Shown in pieces: positions 57,569 through 64,000 of a DNA stretch of 64,000 nucleotides. A program made the position numbers and the translations under genes. Each line of letters begins with the position of its first letter. Position 1 is the stretch's first letter. The DNA comes from Trichopria drosophilae (lineage: Eukaryota > Arthropoda > Insecta > Hymenoptera > Diapriidae). The stretch spans positions 91,755,001 through 91,819,000 of the forward strand of contig CM059587.1 in assembly GCA_030407085.1 (NCBI GenBank). The letters run 5' to 3'. The notes under the pieces are model-generated. The model was not told where the DNA came from. It was given only the letters and a program-made list of their open reading frames with translations, and did no database searches.

Positions 57569-58726
57569 CAGGGTGATCCAAAAGTCCCGGAACAGCAAAA
57601 TATCTCAGCGGGAGTGCATTTTCGAGGAAAATGTTTCAGACAAAAGTTTCAGGATTTTTTCCTGGCTATTTAATGGCGATATTTAATTTGACCTTGAACA
57701 TGACCTTGAAGTTTATTTCAAGGTCAAGTTAATTTTTTTAAATGGGAACCCCTATTTTTTTTCATGGATTCTGAAAGAGCGGGAAATTCTACGTCCGAGT
57801 ATGATATGATCGATTTTTCCGGCAAGGTCATTTCAAGGTGAAACTTAAAACTCCCGTAACGGCGAAATATCTCAGAGGGTGTGCATTTCTTTGGAAATTG
57901 TTTCAGACAAAAGTTTAAGGATTTTTCCTGGGATATTTAATGGTAGCACAGAATTTGACCTTGAACATGTCCTTGAAGGTTATTTCAAGGTCAAGTTTGT
58001 TTTTTTTAATGGAAACTGCTATTTTTTTTCACGGATTCGGAGAGAGCACAAAATTTTACGTCCAAATATCCTATGGCCGTTTTTTTCGGCAATGTCATTT
58101 CAAGGCCAAACTTAAAACTCCCGGAACAGCGAATTAACTCAGCAAGAGGCACCATTGAATTTAACCTTGAAAATTACCTTGAGGCTTATTCTAAGCTCAA
58201 GACTATTTTTTTTTAATTGGAATCCCGTTTTATTTTCGTAATGTTTCCAGAGTTTCCAGAGTGCAATGCATTATCATTGTTTCCATTAAAAAAAACAAAC
58301 TTGACCTTGAAATAAGCTTGAAGGTTATGTTCAAGGTCAAATTCTGTGCTACCATTAAATAGCCCGGGAAAAATCCTTAAACTTTTGTCTGAAACAATTT
58401 CCAAAGAAATGCACACCCTCTGAGATATTTCGCCGTCACGGGAGTTTTAAGTTTCACCTTGAAATGACCTAGCCGAAAAAAACGGCCATAGCATATTCGG
58501 ACCTAAAATTGTGTGCTCTTTCCGAATCCGTGAAAAAAAATAGGGGTTCCCATTTAAAAAAATTAACTTGACCTTGAAATAACCTTCAAGGTCATGTTCA
58601 AGCTCAAATTCAATATCGCCATTAAATAGCCAGGGAAAAATCCTTAAACTTTTGTCTAAAACATTTTCCCCAAAAATGCACTCCCGCTGAGATATTTTGC
58701 TGTTCCGGGACTTTTGGATCACCCTG
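57569..58726. mobile_element. Large palindromic TIR element with TA target site
   Basis: The left end CAGGGTGATCCAAAAGTCCC and the right end, read in reverse, are identical over at least 30 bases, and TA flanks both sides, as expected for Tc1/mariner-type insertion (inference). The left arm holds sub-repeats starting at about 57586, 57853 and 58120 (CCCGGAACAGC-AAATATCTCAG type, 267 bp apart); the right arm holds the same units inverted, ending at about 58450 and 58712. Each unit carries TGACCTTGA and TCAAGGTCA motifs. Similar open frames of 67-91 codons (57879-58115, 58213-58416, 58447-58722) are the same sub-repeat read on each arm and are not evidence of a gene. No transposase is present. 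Confidence 0.9.
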
Positions 58727-58989
58727 TATAATTATCTAATAGCAATTATTAATATTAACGAAAAGTACGAAAATAATAAGAAATTTTGTTGAAAGCGACA
58801 AACCAAATACCCGCCATCTTGGAGTTTTTCAAAACTGCCTTTACAACTTCATAGTATATGACCAATGTTTGGTTAAAACTAATCTGCAGTAGTAAAATTG
58901 CAATTAAGCTTCTAAATATGTTCATATTATGCTGAAAGTTGCAATAATAAATAATCGCTTAATCATAAACAAGAAATATTACATTTTTC

Positions 58990-60020
58990 TAACATTATTT
59001 TCTTGCGACATCTACTTTTTGAATCAAGTAAAGATATTTTCGATTCAAGCAAATTTTCGTTGGTTTAAGAGAAGATTTACTTCCTGCAAGTAAATAATTT
59101 ACTTGGCACATTATACCATACATTAAAAAAATATTGTCTTGAATCATGATATTATTTTCTTGAAACAAAGAAATAATTTGTTTATAGATAGTAAATCACG
59201 TTTCTTGAAAGAAGTAGAACATTTTAAACAAATATTTTAGTTCGCCAAAGAACTCATATGTTTAGATTTAGAAAATGGTAAGACTTGATATCAATAAATA
59301 TGTTCCTCGCAACAATTTACTCGTATGAAACGAAATTTACTAGATTCAAAGAAATAGGTTACTTAAATAGTCGCAAGAAAATTTTCATTTAAAAGAAATA
59401 AATGTTCTTAAAACTGAGAAAATATTTACTACGTTCCAGTTTGATCAAAGAAATTTTGTTCCCCCTTTATCCAATATTTTTGTTTCTTCGAGTATACATT
59501 TATTTGAAACCAATAAAACATTTAGTTTATAGCATCAGTTTATTACTTTCGCCAATAATTTAATTGAATAAAAAATTTAATAAATTTCAAGAAATTTATT
59601 ACTTAATATTCAGTCAGAGGAGAAAAATATTTAGTTTGTTGAAGCAAATATTTATAAGTAAATGCTTTTGACCTCAAAAAGTCATTTGTATAAGTAAGAA
59701 CTAATTTACTAGCAACAAAAAATATTTTCCGCAAAGAAGTAAACATGTACTTAATATCAAGTCAGTGAAAGTAATTATTTAGTACGGTGTAGTAAATATC
59801 TATTTGTTTCAAGTAAACTATTTACTGGAACTAAAAAATGGTTGCTTAAACTGAGAAATTATGTTCTTGAAAGGCATTGAATATTTTGTGGAATTAAGAA
59901 CATATTTATTATAGTCCAGAAATAATTTACTTGTTTTAAGTAAACGTGAATCTTTTTTCTAATAAATATTTTGTTGCGACTATTAAAATAAACCATTTAC
60001 TTGAATAATGTAACATTTTA
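58990..60020. repeat. Array of degenerate 21-bp quasi-palindromes
   Basis: Over about 1 kb the sequence repeats, with a step near 20-22 bp, a unit close to TTTACTTG, three bases, CAAGTAAA. Clear members include TTTACTTCCTGCAAGTAAAT (about 59076), TTTCTTGAAACAAAGAAAT (about 59156), TTTACTAGATTCAAAGAAAT (about 59337), TTTGTTTCAAGTAAACTA (about 59803) and TTTACTTGTTTTAAGTAAAC (about 59927). Each unit is nearly its own reverse complement. Around 45-50 units could fit, all strongly diverged. No coding sequence. Origin unknown. Confidence 0.65.
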
Positions 60021-60029
60021 TTGAAACCA

Positions 60030-63020
60030 CTAAAGTTTTTTTTTCATTGCATTTATTAAATTGATTACAGATTGATTGTTTAGTAACAGAATTGTGGTAA
60101 AATATATAATCCATTTCCTTTACTAGTCCCGAGAAAACTTTTATGACACATCATCATACAAAAATAAAGTATTTCTGTTACTCATCACATCAGAGACACC
60201 AAATTTCTACACTAGAAAAACCAAATTGTAACAGGTAGTTTTACTCTAATTTTGAAAATTATTAATATTAATTTTAATTCTTTTCTAAACAAAATAACAC
60301 AAAAACTCTGAAGAAATCAGGATTTTTTCTAACGTGAGAACATCAAATCTCTGCGAACAATAAATACGCAGGAGTTCCCCTTGTACCACATTTATATCGC
60401 CTTTTCTACTTCCAGTGATGCATTAGACTTCTTTCATCTTTCCCGATCGTTTCAAATTAAATTAATTCATTCTCCGCTCTTGCGTAAATTACGTGATTAC
60501 GAGAGTAACATCCATTCCCGCATGGTCGAGATGTAATTAAATTACTGCAAATGAATATAAATTGTACATTTATTTAATTGAAACTCATGTAATTATTGGA
60601 GTTCGATAAACATAAAAAACACTTTTTTGTATAAAAAAACATCCTTCGGTTTGTTCATTTGCAACATTAATTTTGTTTGATGCATAAACATAGGAGCAAT
60701 ATCTACATTTGGAATATTTACTCTTCAGTTTATAAAAAAATAATAGTTAATTTGTGTTATGTTGATGCACTTCAACAAAAAACAAAGAGGACATTAATAT
60801 TGCTTGTGCAATTTTTGTTTACGGCTTCATAAATAACCGAAAAAGTCTTTTTGGAAATTTTAATATTATTCGGACAAAACCTAACGTAAGAATCTTGCAT
60901 ATAATCGAAACATTGCGGCCCATATGTGACCTAACCTCCAAAGTTTCTTAAGTAAAATTAAATATAATATGGTACTCAATGAGAGAAAAGAGTTTAATCA
61001 AGGGTTAAATGAAATATTGTATATTTTGCAGAACCAAATCCTACAATAGTTTAAAAATTGCAAAATGGACGGATACTACCCGTAGACAAAAAATTTAGTG
61101 AGTTATTTTATTGTGTTCAAGGGAGGTTGTAAAGTACTCTGCCGATAAATTAGGAAATTACAATAAAAAACGTAAAATAAAAAAAGTCTGAATCAATTTT
61201 TCAAAATTCCGACTCTTTAAGGGAAATTTTACCTTATATACGCAGAATGGTAACGAAGTTGATTAAGTTAATCTTCTTTACTACATTTAATTGAACTACT
61301 TCTAATGATTTATTATAATGCTGTATTTGAAAGTCATAGTCTGTTATCTGGAATTTTGGGGTTGTTATAACTGCTTTGTTATTTGTTAAAGTATTGTCTT
61401 CCTTTACTCGGGATTAATTACAGAACTGTTTAAAATGAAATATTTCATTAATAAGAAATAGCAAAGTATTTGTTTGAAAGGATGATTTATTATACATTTT
61501 TAACTCTCTTTTACTCCATTTATTTTAGAAAGTAAAGCTAACCTAAATTTAAAACATTTTTAAATAATACCTGATAAAAAATGGTATTCCTTATAATGGG
61601 TAAATTGATAAAAAATCTTTGTGAATGATCGAAATTTCTATTATTTACATTTAGAATATAATTAAGAATTGGTCAAAAAAACTTCAGAAATTTTAAACAT
61701 TGAAAAGGTAACATTCATTACAAAAGCATGACCATATCCATAATACAGTTTTTCTTATTTTATGATTATTTTTAAATCATTAATGTAATCTTAAAAAGAA
61801 TCTAAATATTAGAAGTAATAATTGATTGAGCATATTCTACATGGAAATGGAAACGTCCACGGTTCAAGTCTCGGCGTATCGAATTTCTAAGAATTCGGTT
61901 TTTATTTTTTATTTTACAAAAACCCACCAAAAAATCATAAGTTTTACATTTGTAGAATTTTTATTACACAAATTTTGCAAATAACTCTCAATTGTGCAGA
62001 AGTTTCTTCAAAAATAAAATAAGTAAAGAAATAAAAAAAAGAATATTCGATTTCTCTCTATACCATCTTTGTCCATTGTAAGGCGATTTTACGGGTCGTC
62101 TGCAAAACAGCAAATTTCCAGCTGTCGCTCGCCCTTTGGCTAATTTTCTGGTTGAGAATATTGTATTATTAGATTTACTGAATTAGCTAGTAAAGTAGAT
62201 TATTTTAAGTTTATCATTCATATCTTCGACAATCCTATATCATTTATGTAATAAAACAGAACACATATAAACATCAGTTATTCTGAACAAACTAAACAGA
62301 TTTATAAATACAATAATATTACTAAATAAATAAATTATAATGAAAACATGTAGTTATAAAATTAATTTTAAAATATTAAATAAAAAAACAAAAACCTCAT
62401 CCTCAACTTTTTTCAGATTTTTTTAAGATTATTTGGAGATTTCTTTAACATTAATTCGTAATAGAAAAAATGTGTATAACATGATTGAAAATAAGTTAGA
62501 TATACTGCACATGTATGTTTTTGGAATCATCGCAAATATTTTTTACACTCTTTTTTTGCTAAATGTGACCCGAGAGTTGATTTTTCGACAAAGAATTTAA
62601 AAATCAAGCAAAGAATGCACATTAAACACTAATAGCCCAATAATCAGCTGTGATTTACTATTTTGATTCATAGTTTGATTCGATCGTTTAGAATTGTGTT
62701 TTAGTATAGTTAAATTTTTAAATCAAAATTTGTTTTAACTCTACTCCATTTTTTATAAACGTGCTCTTAAGGCTAATAATAATCCATCTTTTGGAAATTC
62801 AATCTTAATTTACAACGAAATATGTAAAATGTGAAAAAATTCTTGCATTTAACATGAGACTCCTAACATATTAATTATAACAGCTATATTTGCATAAAAT
62901 TAAAAGTATTATTTATCGCTAGACCTATTGACTACTAAATGTTTAGTACATATTCCCAAGCCATTACTAATCATATATTTTGCATGTATACAATATGTGA
63001 AAAAAAATAACGAACATAAT
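60030..63020. other. AT-rich non-coding stretch
   Basis: No gene recognised. A slightly CpG-richer patch lies at 60350-60540. The phrase GGTTCAAGTCTC at 61862 resembles a tRNA T-loop but its stem does not pair. Confidence 0.5.
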
Positions 63021-63030
63021 CACAGTCATA

Positions 63031-63295
63031 CAGTAGAGTCCCGGTATATTTGCCCACTCGGTTCCTCGTCTTCCCTTCTCGTCTACTTATATTTGTCAAA
63101 AGAAGGGGAGCGCCACTTCTCCCCACTCTCCTCAATCGCGCTATGCTCGTGACGTCACAGCATGCCCTTTCTGAGGCCGGAGCCCGCAAAGTAGGGGGAA
63201 AAGAGAGCCGTGACAAGAAAATATAACGGGACGGAAGCGGGAGAATATGCGGGGACGTAAATATAGCGAGATGCAATTATACCGGGACTCTACTG
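63031..63295. mobile_element. Short TIR element (pogo/Tigger-like MITE)
   Basis: The left end CAGTAGAGTCCCGGTATA is repeated exactly, inverted, at the right end, with similarity for 22 of 23 bases. TA precedes the left end and TT follows the right. CAGT... ends and a TA target recall pogo/Tigger elements (family knowledge). The 265-bp inside is GC-rich compared with its surroundings and carries no transposase; the 101-codon minus frame across it is a composition effect. The near-perfect TIRs suggest a fairly recent insertion. Confidence 0.8.
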
Positions 63296-63299
63296 TTTT

Positions 63300-64000
63300 T
63301 ACAATCACAGTTTATTTGATAATATTAACTTCTTTTGTAACGAAGGATTATTATGATGTGCAAACAATCTGCCAAAACATGTTAAAAGAGAAATACAGCA
63401 CAATTGAATAATTGCAAAACGACGTTTTATGTCTTGCAGAGTGATCCAATTTTAGATTAAAGCATTGCACTGCAATCGTCATTCCATTTTATTTTTACTA
63501 AGTTTTGACGGAGATGGAACGACCTTTTACCACTTTGCCAGTTGAACGACAAGATTCGCTTCTCAGAAGTATAATAAAATGAAGGAGTTTCCAAATAAAT
63601 CTTAGTAAGTATGCATATTTATTATTTTGAAAAAGTCATCATCCCGAAGAACCACTTACAATTAATACAAAACACCTCCATTATTTTTTACAAAATTATT
63701 ATAGTTAGATTTACTAAATTGCAATAAATTAACTAAATTATCCAGAAAAATAAAGTAATTACTTTGTATAAGTTTTACTTTTAGTTTTTTCGCAATACTG
63801 AAAAGAACGCTTGAAAAAATAAAATTACTCCAGGTAGATCGATAAGTAAGTAATTTATTTAACACATTTTAAATAACAATTGTCAAATAAAATATTTACA
63901 TATTTTAGTTACAATGATATCGAACCGTGCATGAATTAAAACAACAGTCGATTTCAACTAATCAGTTTCTTAAAATGACAGTAGATGGTGCGTAAAAATT
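63300..64000. other. AT-rich non-coding stretch
   Basis: No gene or repeat recognised up to the end of the window. Confidence 0.5.

Noticed and set aside
57879..58722. Three similar open frames (67-91 codons) in both orientations that could look like a small gene family
   Set aside because: They are the same sub-repeat of the palindromic transposon read on each arm; similarity follows from DNA duplication, and no domain or start context supports translation.
58990..60020. CRISPR-like array of short repeats
   Set aside because: Units are degenerate, adjacent and have no unique spacers; the DNA is eukaryotic in character.
61845..61890. Possible tRNA because of GGTTCAAGTC
   Set aside because: The putative T-stem CACGG/CTCGG does not pair, and no cloverleaf forms.

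Overview
The window looks like non-coding DNA from an insect nuclear genome: strongly AT-rich, long AT runs, no dense gene layout, no bacterial operons, and many short inverted-repeat transposons. The decayed LINE with an RNase H-type C-terminus, the MITE-like elements with TA or TTAA ends and the CpG-containing GC islets fit an insect. I lean towards Hymenoptera, but that is an impression from base composition and repeat style, not proof. I found no protein-coding host gene that I could support. All long open frames are short (at most 140 codons) and lie in low-complexity DNA, in repeats or in GC-rich islets, so this is probably a gene desert or the inside of a very large intron.

Layout. 1-700 is a pyrimidine-rich tract that flips to a purine-rich one. 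791-1391, 23890-24502 and 41158-42317 (the last inverted) are three copies of one unclassified interspersed repeat (called family A here) that ends in a palindrome. 4543-4768, 51505-51633 and 63031-63295 are short terminal-inverted-repeat (TIR) elements. 14693-15709, 17794-18960 and 32626-32886 are fold-back elements with TTAA at or near their ends, which recalls piggyBac-type insertion. 19590-20680 (minus strand) is the 3' end of a dead non-LTR retrotransposon, the only recognisable protein relic. 28596-28765 is an inverted-repeat element whose ends carry a GGGCGCAAA motif; hairpins with the same motif recur inside family A and alone near 33.9, 48.8 and 49.5 kb. 33465-34440 holds a diverged tandem repeat with relatives at 28.4 and 31.2 kb. 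37547-38320 is an old local duplication. 57569-58726 is a large palindromic transposon built of about 267-bp sub-repeats full of TCAAGGTCA motifs, and 58990-60020 is a roughly 1-kb array of degenerate 21-bp quasi-palindromes.

Between these lie GC- and CpG-richer islets (about 8.2, 11.1, 21.4-22.0, 29.2, 32.1-32.4, 36.8-37.5, 44.6-45.1, 49.7-50.3, 52.05-52.45, 53.35-53.6 and 54.4-54.65 kb). They are the best places to look for conserved non-coding elements, promoters or unrecognised exons. A cluster of GATA-type motifs (40.88-41.08 kb) and three CTCF-like motifs (44.11, 44.16 and 46.71 kb) are possible regulatory sites. No rRNA, tRNA or CRISPR array was found by eye; a covariance-model scan was not possible here.
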